From NCBI GenBank assembly GCA_945919795.1, contig CAMEJJ010000004.1:80422-144421 (forward strand): 64,000 nucleotides of DNA. The letters are read 5' to 3'. Positions 26,182 through 35,029 of this stretch are shown here, piece after piece (position 1 is the stretch's first letter; every line of letters begins with the position of its first letter). Source of the DNA: an uncultured Lachnospiraceae bacterium. GTDB lineage: Bacteria; Bacillota; Clostridia; Lachnospirales; Lachnospiraceae. A model generated the notes under the pieces. That model had not been told where the DNA came from. It saw only the letters and a list, made by a program, of their open reading frames with translations, and did no database searches. A program made the translations under genes and the position numbers.

Positions 26182-27978
26182 CTATGCTTCTGACTTTATT
26201 TTAGCATCATCCTTTTTAAAACGGTACCTCTTAATTAAAATATCATACTCCTCACGAAAAGCTTCCTTTTCTTTTTCCGGCATCGTTTTGAAATACTCAT
26301 GTGTATTAAATACATCTTCAAAGATTGTAATCAGGCAGGCCGCAATATTGGAACAATGATCGGATACCCTTTCTAATCCGGTTAACACATCTTCTAATAT
26401 AAAGCCCATTTCGATGGTGCATTTTCCTTTTTGCAGTCTCTTGATATGATGCTCCTTGATGCGTTTTGTCAGACTGTCGATAACTTCTTCCAAGGGCTCT
26501 ACATGTGCTGCCTTTTCAACACTTTCCTCACAAAAACTTTCGGTCGTCAGATTACAGATATCCCGTACAGCCTGACTGAGTACCTTGATTTCATCCTTTG
26601 CATTTTTAGAAAAAGACAGGCCTTTTTCATGAATTTCTTTTGCTGACTGAATGATATTGAGTGCATGATCAGAGATCCGTTCAAAATCACTGATACTGTG
26701 CAAAATAATGGACAGGGTCTGACTGTCGTTTTTAGATATATTTTTACCGGAAAGCTTTACCAGATAAGTTCCCAGCACATCTTCATAATGGTCAACAACA
26801 TTTTCCAGCCGGATGACCTCTTTTGCTTTTTCTTCATCATAGGAATATAAAACATCTAAAGAGGTCAAAATTGCCTGTTGTGTAATCTGCGCCATCTCCC
26901 GGACTTTGCCACGACAAAGTTCCATAGCAAAAGCCGGTCTTTCCAAGAATCTTTCATCAATACTGATATTCTCATATTCCAAAGCCGGAGCCTTTTCTTC
27001 TTTCTCCGGAATTGTGAGCTCAGCCAGTTTTACCAACTGATTGGAAAACGGATACAAAACAATGGTTGCTCCAATATTAAACAGGGTATGAATTAATGCA
27101 ATTCCCGCAACATCGGCAGCTTTTGAAAGAAATCCAAAATGCAGAAAGGAATTGAGAAGATAAAATCCGACCATAAACAGACAGGTTCCGATTAAATTAA
27201 AATACAGATGAATCATGGCTGCGCGTCTTGCATTTTTGCTTGCACCAATCGCTGAAATGATACTGGTAATACATGTTCCGATATTCTGTCCCATAATAAT
27301 CGGGATTGCAACGGCATATGGCACCGCACCCGATAGACAAAGCGCCTGTAAAATTCCGACAGATGCGGATGAGCTTTGAATAATGGCTGTCAGAATAGTA
27401 CCGATTGCCATTCCTAAGAGTGGATTGGAAAATGCAGTCATCATTCCGGTAAACGTCGTATTATCAGCAAGACCGGAAACGGATGCACTCATCGTCTCCA
27501 TACCAAACATCAGCACAGCAAAACCAAGCAGAATATTTCCCGCATCCTTTTTTCTGGATTCATCCTTACTTGTCATAACCAAAATAATACCGACAGCCGC
27601 AAGGATTGGTGAAAAAGAGGACGGTTTTAACATCGCAAGAAATAAATTGCTGCCGCTAATTCCGCTCAAAGACAAAATCCAGGATGTAATGGTGGTGCCA
27701 ATATTGGCACCCATAATAACTCCAACTGCCTGCACTAAATGCATCAGTCCGGAGTTGACAAAACCGACCACCATAACTGTCGTAGCGGATGATGACTGAA
27801 TTACTGCCGTTACAACAGCACCCAGTAAAACCGCAAATATTTTTTTGGATGTCAGCTTCTCCAAAATAGTTTCCAATTTGCCGCCCGCCATTTTCGACAG
27901 ACCGTTTCCCATAGTACTCATCCCGTATAAAAACAGGGAGAGACCGCCAATCATACTTAATACATTAAAAATATCCAT
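26182..27978 (-). CDS. Na+/phosphate cotransporter (NptA/YjbB type) with C-terminal PhoU-like domain
   Basis: Protein of 598 residues. The first 310 or so form the transporter, with two inverted repeats each carrying the Na/Pi signature (AVIQSSSATTVMVV and AIIQSSSASVGILQ). The last 240 residues form a PhoU-like helical domain. Homologues move phosphate with sodium; in some bacteria they export excess phosphate. It has its own Pho-box promoter in the 176-base gap upstream and continues into phoB after 12 bases. So expression of the regulators may rise with that of the transporter. Confidence 0.9.
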   Translation of the reverse strand: MDIFNVLSMIGGLSLFLYGMSTMGNGLSKMAGGKLETILEKLTSKKIFAVLLGAVVTAVIQSSSATTVMVVGFVNSGLMHLVQAVGVIMGANIGTTITSWILSLSGISGSNLFLAMLKPSSFSPILAAVGIILVMTSKDESRKKDAGNILLGFAVLMFGMETMSASVSGLADNTTFTGMMTAFSNPLLGMAIGTILTAIIQSSSASVGILQALCLSGAVPYAVAIPIIMGQNIGTCITSIISAIGASKNARRAAMIHLYFNLIGTCLFMVGFYLLNSFLHFGFLSKAADVAGIALIHTLFNIGATIVLYPFSNQLVKLAELTIPEKEEKAPALEYENISIDERFLERPAFAMELCRGKVREMAQITQQAILTSLDVLYSYDEEKAKEVIRLENVVDHYEDVLGTYLVKLSGKNISKNDSQTLSIILHSISDFERISDHALNIIQSAKEIHEKGLSFSKNAKDEIKVLSQAVRDICNLTTESFCEESVEKAAHVEPLEEVIDSLTKRIKEHHIKRLQKGKCTIEMGFILEDVLTGLERVSDHCSNIAACLITIFEDVFNTHEYFKTMPEKEKEAFREEYDILIKRYRFKKDDAKIKSEA

Positions 27979-28085
27979 AGCATTTTCCTTTTCTACTTAG
28001 ATTCATCTGCAATTACATCCAGTGCAATGGTTTCTAAATTACGATACCATTCACGAAGAATATCATTTAAAACGATTACACTAAA

Positions 28086-28139
28086 ATCATATCTTCTGAA
28101 AGTAAAATGTATGGACTGTTTATGTAAATTCTATGTAAA
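28086..28139 (-). promoter_or_regulatory. Pho-box promoter of the Na/Pi transporter-phoB-phoR unit
   Basis: On the minus strand TTTACA occurs at 28134..28139 and 28123..28128, exactly 11 bases apart, and TTTACT at 28101..28106, two turns further on. A -10 TATGAT (28086..28091) follows the last repeat by nine bases, so the repeats replace the -35. The pstS promoter has the same order and the same nine-base gap. Confidence 0.75.
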
Positions 28140-28154
28140 ATTTTTACAAAAGTC

Positions 28155-28811
28155 TTACAGTACCTTATTTCCATTAACCTGTAACCGAAATTTGACACCT
28201 AACATTTCCGATGCTTTTCTGCACATCATCATTCTTCCCAAAAAAATATCAAAATACTCATACATGGTGCAGATTTTCTCATCAATCTCCAAGGAAAGAA
28301 CAATCAGTTTTTTCTCCGGCAGGATTTCCAAATCCGATTTTGTAACCGCATAATTTACACGGTCATGAACATCAAAACTCGCTTTCGGTTTTTCCCTGAC
28401 GCGGTTTCTTCTCACATCAGTTTTATCAGCAATAATCAAAGCTGCGGAAATATCATCAAGGGCTACACCGGTTGACTCATCATGATGGCTGATTGCCGAA
28501 ACAATCGTCAGCCTGTCTTTTTCGTCCAGATCGGTTTTCTTCAAAATATCATATGCCAGAATTGCCCCATATTCCGCATGATGACTTCGGTTAATGGCAT
28601 TTCCGATATCATGCATATAACCGGCCATCTTTGCCAGTTCTATCCGGCTTTTTTTATAGCCAAGTTTTCTTAAAATATCCGCTGCCCTGATTGCTACCAA
28701 TGCCGCATGCGCCTGGGAATGATCCGTATATCCCAATACTCCCAGATTGCTGTTTCCTTTTTCAATTAAAGCCTTAATCTCTTTATTTTCTTTTAGATCA
28801 CTGTATTTCAT
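28155..28811 (-). CDS. HD-domain phosphohydrolase of the phosphate operon
   Basis: Soluble protein of 218 residues. Metal-ligand candidates of the HD superfamily are visible in order: HSQAHAAL, YMHDIGNAI, RSHHAEYG, ISHHDES and IIADKTDVRRNR. The substrate is unknown; family members cleave nucleotides, ppGpp or cyclic dinucleotides. The ATG at 28811 overlaps the phoU stop codon as ATGA with GGAGG four bases upstream. A longer in-frame start 12 codons earlier lies inside phoU. Its place right behind phoU suggests a role in phosphate or nucleotide signalling, which is inferred. Confidence 0.8.
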   Translation of the reverse strand: MKYSDLKENKEIKALIEKGNSNLGVLGYTDHSQAHAALVAIRAADILRKLGYKKSRIELAKMAGYMHDIGNAINRSHHAEYGAILAYDILKKTDLDEKDRLTIVSAISHHDESTGVALDDISAALIIADKTDVRRNRVREKPKASFDVHDRVNYAVTKSDLEILPEKKLIVLSLEIDEKICTMYEYFDIFLGRMMMCRKASEMLGVKFRLQVNGNKVL

Positions 28812-29452
28812 TCGTCCTCCGTCTTTTTTAAGGAATAGATGACCCATTCTGCAATATTGGTGGCATGATCGCCAATTCGTTCAAAATACTTTGCAACCAT
28901 CAAAAGATCCAGTGCATCCTCTGCATCGCCGGAGCCTTTCTGAATCAGGTTGATAATATCTTTTTTCACTTCGTCAAACAACTGATCCACCACATCGTCA
29001 TGCTCTATGACTTCTTTTGCTTTTTCCTTATTTCGCTCCACATAAGCCTCAATGCTGTGATTCAGCATAATGACGGTTTCCGTTGCCATTTTATTAATAT
29101 GCTGAAATTTATCAATCGGACTTTCTTTTCCCATTAAAATTGTCATTTCGGAAATGTCGGCTGCGTGGTCACCAATTCGTTCCATATCGGTAACCATCTT
29201 CATAGCTGCCGTAACCGTTCTTAAATCTGTTGCAACGGGCTGCTGCTGTATTAAAAGATTAAAACAGATATTCTCAATTTTTTTCTGTGCATGATCGACC
29301 TGATCATCACCCTCCATGATTCTTTTTGCAAGTATATCATCCTTGTCGGTGAGAGCCTCAATTGCCATGGCTATGGAATGCACAATCATTCTTCCCATGT
29401 CAATCATTTCTTTGTTCAGTTCACGGAGCTGTTCATCAAATCTGCTTCTCAT
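28808..29452 (-). CDS. phoU: Phosphate signalling protein PhoU
   Basis: All-helical protein of 214 residues with two PhoU repeats. Signature acidic segments are EGDDQVDHAQKKIENICFN and the second-half EHDDVVDQLFDEVKKD, which bind metal clusters in homologues. FERIGDHATNIAEW near the C-terminus is diagnostic, with a sister motif MERIGDHAADISEM. PhoU bridges the Pst transporter and the PhoR kinase and holds the kinase off when phosphate is plentiful. GGGAG is five bases before the ATG. A 272-base spacer with a tandem repeat separates it from pstB. Confidence 0.95.
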   Translation of the reverse strand: MRSRFDEQLRELNKEMIDMGRMIVHSIAMAIEALTDKDDILAKRIMEGDDQVDHAQKKIENICFNLLIQQQPVATDLRTVTAAMKMVTDMERIGDHAADISEMTILMGKESPIDKFQHINKMATETVIMLNHSIEAYVERNKEKAKEVIEHDDVVDQLFDEVKKDIINLIQKGSGDAEDALDLLMVAKYFERIGDHATNIAEWVIYSLKKTEDE

Positions 29453-29505
29453 AGTTACTCCCTTTCCGTTTCATTCTTTCCTTCTAATTCTTTTTTAAAA
29501 TTTCT

Positions 29506-29597
29506 CTGTTTCAACTATTTCTGTTTCTTTTTTCTGTTTCAATTATTTCTGTTTCATTTTTCTGTTTCATATTTCCTGTTTTATTTTTTCTGTTTGA
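29506..29597. repeat. Degenerate tandem repeat of about 14 bp between pstB and phoU
   Basis: CTGTTTC or a one-base variant starts at 29506, 29521, 29534, 29549, 29562, 29576 and 29590, that is seven copies with steps of 15, 13, 15, 13, 14 and 14. In the mRNA (minus strand) it reads as repeats of GAAACAG in a purine-rich leader ahead of phoU. The step does not fit the 11-base Pho-box spacing. Confidence 0.7.
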
Positions 29598-29724
29598 ATT
29601 TTCATTCAATTCCGGATTATTTTTTGTATCTTATTTTCTATGAATCTCTTTCCTAGCATTCGTATAATGAATTTCTATCAAAACAGAAATCATTTAGTTT
29701 ACATAACCTCAAAAATATCCGGCA

Positions 29725-30483
29725 TCATCCGAATCGACCCGTAATATATTCTTCCGTTCTCTTATCCTGCGGATAGGAAAAGATCGTTTTGGTTTCTCCG
29801 AATTCAACCATTTCTCCAACTAAGAAGAACGCTGTATAATCTGATACGCGGACTGCCTGCTGCATATTATGCGTAACAACGACAACCGTATATTTCTTTT
29901 TTAAATCTTCCATCAGCTCTTCGATTTTTCCTGTTGAAATCGGGTCCAGAGCCGAAGTCGGTTCATCCATCAAAAGTACCTCCGGCTCAACAGCAAGCGC
30001 TCTTGCAATACAGATTCTCTGCTGCTGTCCTCCCGAAAGACCCAAAGCGGATTTTTTCAGACGATCCTTGACTTCATCCCAGATTGCCGCACCTCTTAAG
30101 CTTTCTTCCACAATCCGGTCAAGTTCATGCTTGTTTTTTAATCCATGTACTCTCGGACCATAGGCAATGTTATCATAAATACTCATCGGAAACGGGTTGG
30201 GTTGCTGAAATACCATTCCGATTTTTTTCCTTAAAATCGTTGTATCGATTCCTTTTTTATAAATATCTTCACCGTCGATTTCCACAGTTCCGGTAATTCT
30301 TACATTGTCCACTAAATCATTCATTCTGTTTAATGTTTTTAAGAATGTGGATTTTCCGCATCCGGACGGACCGATAAAAGCCGTAATGGCTTTTTCCTGT
30401 ATGTCCATATTCACACCTTTTAGCGCATGATTTTCACCATAATATAAGTTAAGATCCTGCACATGTATTTTTGTCTTATCCAT
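29725..30483 (-). CDS. pstB: Phosphate ABC transporter, ATP-binding protein
   Basis: ATPase of 252 residues that drives high-affinity phosphate import. It shows Walker A (GPSGCGKST, residues 38-46), the Q-loop region [17 protein letters not shown] typical of PstB, the ABC signature LSGGQQQR and Walker B ([13 protein letters not shown]). It lies five bases after pstA. The long spacer after it may allow different expression of phoU. Confidence 0.97.
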   Translation of the reverse strand: MDKTKIHVQDLNLYYGENHALKGVNMDIQEKAITAFIGPSGCGKSTFLKTLNRMNDLVDNVRITGTVEIDGEDIYKKGIDTTILRKKIGMVFQQPNPFPMSIYDNIAYGPRVHGLKNKHELDRIVEESLRGAAIWDEVKDRLKKSALGLSGGQQQRICIARALAVEPEVLLMDEPTSALDPISTGKIEELMEDLKKKYTVVVVTHNMQQAVRVSDYTAFFLVGEMVEFGETKTIFSYPQDKRTEEYITGRFG

Positions 30484-30488
30484 TCCTT

Positions 30489-31349
30489 CTAATCCTTTCT
30501 GCTCACATCAAAATGTCCGGTTAATACCTTTGTGGAAAGATTGATGATTAGTACAATAATCAAAAGAACCACTGCAATTCCGAATGCAGTATCAAAATCG
30601 CCTTCACTGGTCGCTGACAGATACATCTGTATAGTCAACGTTCCTCCGGACTGCATCGGCTTTTGTAAAAGTCCTTCGATCCCTTTTGGTAAAAGCTTGG
30701 CACTGCCCGCTGTAAAAAGAAGTGCTGCCGATTCTCCCACAATTCTGCCGACGGCCAAAATGACACCTGTAATAATGCCGGGCATTGCGGAAGGGATTAA
30801 GATGGTCCGAATCATATGCCACTTTCCGGACCCAAGACTGATAGCGCCGCTTCTATATGAATTCGGAACTGTTTTTAATGCTTCCTGAGTATTTCTGGTA
30901 ATTAAAGGTAAAACCATTAAAATCAATGTCAGAGATCCGGTTAGGATAGAGTAACCAAGCCCCAGTTTTTCACCAAAAAACATCATACCGAACAAACCAA
31001 AGATAATAGACGGAATTCCTGATAAAGTCTCTGTCGCATATTCAATCGTTGTCACAAGCTTACCCGGCTTTGCGTATTCATTTAAGAAAATGGCAGAACC
31101 GATTCCAATCGGTGTTGCAATGATCATAGTAATAAAAATAATGATCAGAGTGTTGACGATGTTTCCGGCGATTCCCACCGTACCTTTCAGCACACTGGTA
31201 ACCGATGTCAAAAAAGTCCAGTTCACGGTTTTAAAGCCTTTTATGAAAACATAACAAATGATTCCTACCAAAAGACAAACCGAAAATGCGGAACATAAGT
31301 AAATGAAAAAAGCGGTGAGGCGGTCTTTTATCTGCCTGCTCTTTGTCAT
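30489..31349 (-). CDS. pstA: Phosphate ABC transporter permease PstA
   Basis: Integral membrane protein of 286 residues with six predicted helices. The ATPase-coupling EAA-type loop is [35 protein letters not shown] is a usual PstA segment. It overlaps pstC by one base (TAATG), so the two subunits are probably made in equal amounts. With PstC it forms the phosphate channel. Confidence 0.95.
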   Translation of the reverse strand: MTKSRQIKDRLTAFFIYLCSAFSVCLLVGIICYVFIKGFKTVNWTFLTSVTSVLKGTVGIAGNIVNTLIIIFITMIIATPIGIGSAIFLNEYAKPGKLVTTIEYATETLSGIPSIIFGLFGMMFFGEKLGLGYSILTGSLTLILMVLPLITRNTQEALKTVPNSYRSGAISLGSGKWHMIRTILIPSAMPGIITGVILAVGRIVGESAALLFTAGSAKLLPKGIEGLLQKPMQSGGTLTIQMYLSATSEGDFDTAFGIAVVLLIIVLIINLSTKVLTGHFDVSRKD

Positions 31350-32245
31350 TATTCCCCCACCCCTTTCTTACGTGCTTTTAAAAGAATAAAGTTTACAATC
31401 ATAATAAAGATATACAGTACCAGACCGACAGAAAACAGAACCTGTCTATGTAATCCCTGTGCATATCCCATCTCACTTACAATCTGTGTCGTTAAGGTTC
31501 TTACGGAATTAAACGGCAGAGGAATATTTACGGCTCCACCTGCAACCATATTGATTGCCATAGCTTCTCCCAAAGCTCTTCCGATTCCCAAAACCACACC
31601 TGTCAGTATTCCGGATTTTGCAGCCGGTATGACAACCTGAAAGATGGTCTGCATCTTCGTTGCGCCCAGAGCCAGTGAAGCCGAACGCAAATTGTCGGGC
31701 ACTGCTTTTAAGGAAGAGGTACTGACACTGATTACTGTTGGCAAAATCATAATTGCCAGCACAATAATGGCAGAAAGCATATTGGCACCACCGGTAAACT
31801 TATGAGATGAATTACTTCCAAAAACGGACTTTTCCAATTGATACATCCACGGGTTTAAGACCATCATACCAATCAATCCGTAAATAACAGAAGGTATGGC
31901 TGCTAAAAGTTCTACCGCTCCTCTTACTACACTTCCAAGATGTTTTCCTGCAATCTCCGACAAAAAAACTGCGGTAAGCAGTCCAATCGGCACTCCGATC
32001 AGTACGGATGCAAATGTTCCGACAACCGAAGATAAGATAATATATAAAATACCGTATGAGGGTTCTTTTGCCGTAGGCGCCCATTTTGTTCCAAATAACA
32101 GTTCAGAAACTCCAACTTTTTGAAAAGTTGGAGCTCCTTTCATAAACATATATAGGGTTATGGAACACACGGCAAAGATTGCAATCACGGCACATATCAT
32201 AAAAATGATTTTGGCTGTTTTTTCAATTATTGCCTTTTTTTTCAT
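31349..32245 (-). CDS. pstC: Phosphate ABC transporter permease PstC
   Basis: Integral membrane protein of 298 residues with six predicted helices. It carries AAIPSVIYGLIGMMVL and the coupling loop LKAVPDNLRSASLALGATKM. ALGEAMAINMVAGG is also typical. It starts ten bases after pstS. Confidence 0.95.
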   Translation of the reverse strand: MKKKAIIEKTAKIIFMICAVIAIFAVCSITLYMFMKGAPTFQKVGVSELLFGTKWAPTAKEPSYGILYIILSSVVGTFASVLIGVPIGLLTAVFLSEIAGKHLGSVVRGAVELLAAIPSVIYGLIGMMVLNPWMYQLEKSVFGSNSSHKFTGGANMLSAIIVLAIMILPTVISVSTSSLKAVPDNLRSASLALGATKMQTIFQVVIPAAKSGILTGVVLGIGRALGEAMAINMVAGGAVNIPLPFNSVRTLTTQIVSEMGYAQGLHRQVLFSVGLVLYIFIMIVNFILLKARKKGVGE

Positions 32246-32255
32246 ATTCTGCTCC

Positions 32256-33182
32256 TTATTCCGGAATAATCAGTCCAACCTGTGAAATAACAGCTTTTCC
32301 GTTTTCAGATTTAATATAATCAAACCATGTTTTTACTAAATCGTTCTGAGCAGAAATTTCTCCGTTGGTAGCCATAACAAAAGGTCTGGAAAGCAGATAG
32401 TTTCCTGCAAGAATTTTTTCTTCTGTAGGCTCTATACCGTCGATAGAGATAGCGATGACACTATCATCTACAACATCCAGTGAAACATAACCAATGGCGC
32501 CGGGTGTGGAAGCTACTTTTGCTAATACAGCACCTGTTGAATCTAACTCCTGTGCATAAGCGCAGTTATCAGCTACTTCCAACAATTCTTCAAAAGCATC
32601 TCTTGTTCCGGAACCTGCTTCACGTCCAATTACAACAATGGCTTCATCTTTTCCGCCGAGCTCGCTCCAGTTTGAAATCTCGCCGGTATAAATTTTTGCA
32701 AGATCTTCTGCTGAAATATCTGTAACAGTATTTTCTTTATCTTCAATTACGGCAATACCATCGATAGCTACAACGTTTTCAACGGCTCCGCCGGAAAGCT
32801 CTTCATCTTTTAAATGTCTGGATGAGTTACCGATATCAACACTGCCTGAAGCAAGAGATTCAAGTCCGGCACCGGAACCTGTATATTCTACAGTAACGGT
32901 AATTCCGGGATATTTTTCCATAAAGCTTTCTGACATAGCCTCACAAAGTTTCTCCATGGAAGTAGATCCTGCAAGCGAAATTGTTCCGCTAAGGTTTGCT
33001 GCATCCTCAGTCTCTGTTTCTTCCGTTGCCTGTGTATCTTCTTCTGTTTCCTGAGTTTCAACTACTGTTGTTTCTGTCTGCTCTGTTGTTCCTGTTGTCT
33101 GTGTCTCATTGTTTCCACATCCTGTCAAAGCTGCGGTCAAAAGACCGGTTGCACATAAAACTGCTAATAATTTTTTCTTCAT
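32256..33182 (-). CDS. pstS: Phosphate-binding lipoprotein PstS
   Basis: Protein of 308 residues. A lipoprotein signal peptide ends in the lipobox LTGC, followed by an acidic, Thr/Glu-rich linker of about 45 residues and the phosphate-binding fold (SLAGSTSMEKL, YTGSGAGLESLASGSVDIGN, and the GREAGSGTRDAF phosphate loop). It would be anchored on the outer face of the membrane and pass phosphate to PstC/PstA. The ATG at 33182 begins a normal lipoprotein signal and has GAGAGG upstream. A longer in-frame start 13 codons earlier adds a charged stretch that would spoil the signal. Confidence 0.96.
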   Translation of the reverse strand: MKKKLLAVLCATGLLTAALTGCGNNETQTTGTTEQTETTVVETQETEEDTQATEETETEDAANLSGTISLAGSTSMEKLCEAMSESFMEKYPGITVTVEYTGSGAGLESLASGSVDIGNSSRHLKDEELSGGAVENVVAIDGIAVIEDKENTVTDISAEDLAKIYTGEISNWSELGGKDEAIVVIGREAGSGTRDAFEELLEVADNCAYAQELDSTGAVLAKVASTPGAIGYVSLDVVDDSVIAISIDGIEPTEEKILAGNYLLSRPFVMATNGEISAQNDLVKTWFDYIKSENGKAVISQVGLIIPE

Positions 33183-33274
33183 AATGATAATCCTCTCTTC
33201 TTTCTTTCGTGATGCAGTCATATAATAGTTTTCTGCATCCTTTCGTTGAACTAAGCGCTTTTGTTTACTTTTCC

Positions 33275-33329
33275 ATCGTAATCACTTCATGTAAAATCCA
33301 CTACCAGGGCAAAGTAAAAGGAATGTAAA
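33275..33329 (-). promoter_or_regulatory. Pho-box promoter of the pst operon
   Basis: On the minus strand TTTACA (33324..33329) and TTTACT (33313..33318) are 11 bases apart, and another TTTACA (33290..33295) lies 23 bases on. A -10-like TACGAT (33275..33280) follows the last repeat by nine bases. Repeat order and spacing copy the promoter at 28086..28139. Confidence 0.75.
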
Positions 33330-33347
33330 TTTTATTTGTGGATGGTG

Positions 33348-33572
33348 GTCGCTCTAACAGAAATAGATATCTTTGCCCGTGGAATTTGGCGAGGTTTCCT
33401 GGCATTTCTTAGCGGCATAAGCGAACAAAAATAATACCCGGTTTCAACTGTCTGAAGACGAAGTCTGAGTTTTGAAACCGGGTATTTAATATATACTTTG
33501 TGAGCATGCCGCTTAGAAATGCCGGAAACCGAAGTATGAAGCGGCAAAGATATCTATTTCTGTAAGGGCGAC
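33348..33572. repeat. Long imperfect palindrome (225 bp), copy B of the CCCGGTTTCAA family
   Basis: Outer arms GTCGC and GCGAC, a perfect 18-base pair (CAGAAATAGATATCTTTG with CAAAGATATCTATTTCTG), inner arms GGCATTTCTTAGCGGCAT and ATGCCGCTTAGAAATGCC, and the core TACCCGGTTTCAA / TTGAAACCGGGTA. Compared with copy A, several stem positions differ in both arms together, so pairing is kept. It lies 12 bases after the stop codon of the M20 gene and upstream of the Pho box of pstS; these two elements fill the 400-base gap. Confidence 0.85.
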
Positions 33573-33584
33573 TGGCTAATCATT

Positions 33585-34817
33585 CTATTTATGTTCTTTT
33601 AACCAGCGCATCGCTACATATGCATAGATAGCACAACCGTTTATCAATGCCTTTTCATCAAATTTTACCATCGGATGATGCTGCGGATACTGATATCCCT
33701 TATCCGGCTCGCCTGCGGCTAATGCAATCATGATGGATGGCACCTGATGAGAAACATGGGCAAAATCTTCACTGCCTGCCGTTTTTAAGCCTCCCTGATT
33801 TCCGTTTTGATTCAGTTGCTCAACACTTTGTGCATTCTTTTTGCCCAGAAGCTCTTTGGCATAAGCAAATGTAGATTCCGCCAAATCTTTATCATTGAGC
33901 AGGGTCGGACATCCGCTTCCAAATTCGACATCTGCCTCTGCACGAAATGTATTTGCCACTCCCTTAGCGATTTCAACCAATCGCTTTTTTACATATGCAC
34001 GGTTCTCATCATCAAAGGTACGTATACTTCCACCCATAACAACCGAATCCGGTATCACATTTGCAGCATTTCCGGCATGTATGGTTCCAAACGTTAAAAC
34101 TGCACGCTCTCCCAGCGCCAGTTCTCTTGCATGAATCTCCTGTACTGCAATCAGGATATGGGCAGCAACATTTAAAGGATCGATACCCGTATTGGGCATG
34201 GAGCCATGACAGCCTTTTCCTTTAACCTTGATTTCAAAATAATCGGCAGCCGGAGCACTGACACCGGGTGCGGAAACCACAACGTTTCCGGCAGGAAGCG
34301 GCATTCCGGCCATAACATGTATCATAAGTGCAGCATCCACATCAGGTTTCTGAAGCAATCCGTCTTTTATCATATCAATGGAACCTTCAAATATTTCCTC
34401 TGCAGGCTGGAACATCAGTTTAACCGCACCTTCTATTTCATCCTCATGTGCTTTTAACAATCTCGCAGCACCAAGTAACATGGCAGTATGCATATCGTGA
34501 CCACAGGCATGCATACATCCATTCGATGAAGCAAAGGAAACATCCGCCTCTTCTTTGATTGGCAGACCGTCCATATCTGCTCTGACTAAAAAGGTTTTTC
34601 CTTCTTTTTTTCCTCCTGCTAACGCAATAATGCCTGCCCTTCCACAGTCCATTGGCTCATATCCCATATCAGTAAGCTGTTTCTTGACATAAGATTTGGT
34701 ATCTTCAATGTCAAAACCGATCCCAGGATTTTGATGCAAATACCTTCGATTAGCGATCAAAGTATCCTGTAATTTTTCTGCCTCACCTAAGAATGTTCCT
34801 GCTAACATCTTACTCAC
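33585..34817 (-). CDS. M20-family amidohydrolase
   Basis: Metallopeptidase-fold protein of 410 residues in the N-acyl-amino-acid/hippurate hydrolase branch. Metal-binding segments are CMHACGHDMHTAMLLGAARLL, FQPAEEIFEG and GSEDFAHV. The dimerisation lid (KVKGKGCHGSMPNTGIDPL) carries the histidine used across the dimer. It should release free amino acids from N-acyl forms; the natural substrate is unknown. I took the GTG at 34817 as start because GAAGG lies just upstream; an ATG three codons later is also possible. A TATAAT box lies about 100 bases upstream (34921..34926) without a convincing -35. Confidence 0.88.
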   Translation of the reverse strand: MSKMLAGTFLGEAEKLQDTLIANRRYLHQNPGIGFDIEDTKSYVKKQLTDMGYEPMDCGRAGIIALAGGKKEGKTFLVRADMDGLPIKEEADVSFASSNGCMHACGHDMHTAMLLGAARLLKAHEDEIEGAVKLMFQPAEEIFEGSIDMIKDGLLQKPDVDAALMIHVMAGMPLPAGNVVVSAPGVSAPAADYFEIKVKGKGCHGSMPNTGIDPLNVAAHILIAVQEIHARELALGERAVLTFGTIHAGNAANVIPDSVVMGGSIRTFDDENRAYVKKRLVEIAKGVANTFRAEADVEFGSGCPTLLNDKDLAESTFAYAKELLGKKNAQSVEQLNQNGNQGGLKTAGSEDFAHVSHQVPSIMIALAAGEPDKGYQYPQHHPMVKFDEKALINGCAIYAYVAMRWLKEHK

Positions 34818-35029
34818 TCTGCCTTCTTTTATATCTGTTATTTTTATCTATGAATATTGGAACAAAAGATATTTTGATCCTAAAAACATTCGAAATCCGC
34901 CAAAATTGAGCTACGGTATCATTATAAACCATTTTTTCCAAATTATTCTTTCTTATTAAAGGCCGGTGTTTTAAATTCTTCTATCGCTTTTGCAAAAAAG
35001 TAAATCTGTATCAAATCACCTATCGAATT

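Noticed and set aside
29506..29597. PhoB binding array in the pstB-phoU spacer
   Set aside because: The repeat step is 13-15 bases, not 11, and the unit CTGTTTC differs from the TTTACA boxes seen at the two Pho promoters.
29291..29656. Plus-strand frame of 121 codons opposite phoU and its leader
   Set aside because: It is low-complexity Phe/Ser/Leu-rich, caused by the CTGTTTC tandem repeat, and overlaps phoU.
33183..33221. 13-codon N-terminal extension of PstS
   Set aside because: It would put a charged stretch before the lipoprotein signal and lies upstream of the ribosome binding site.
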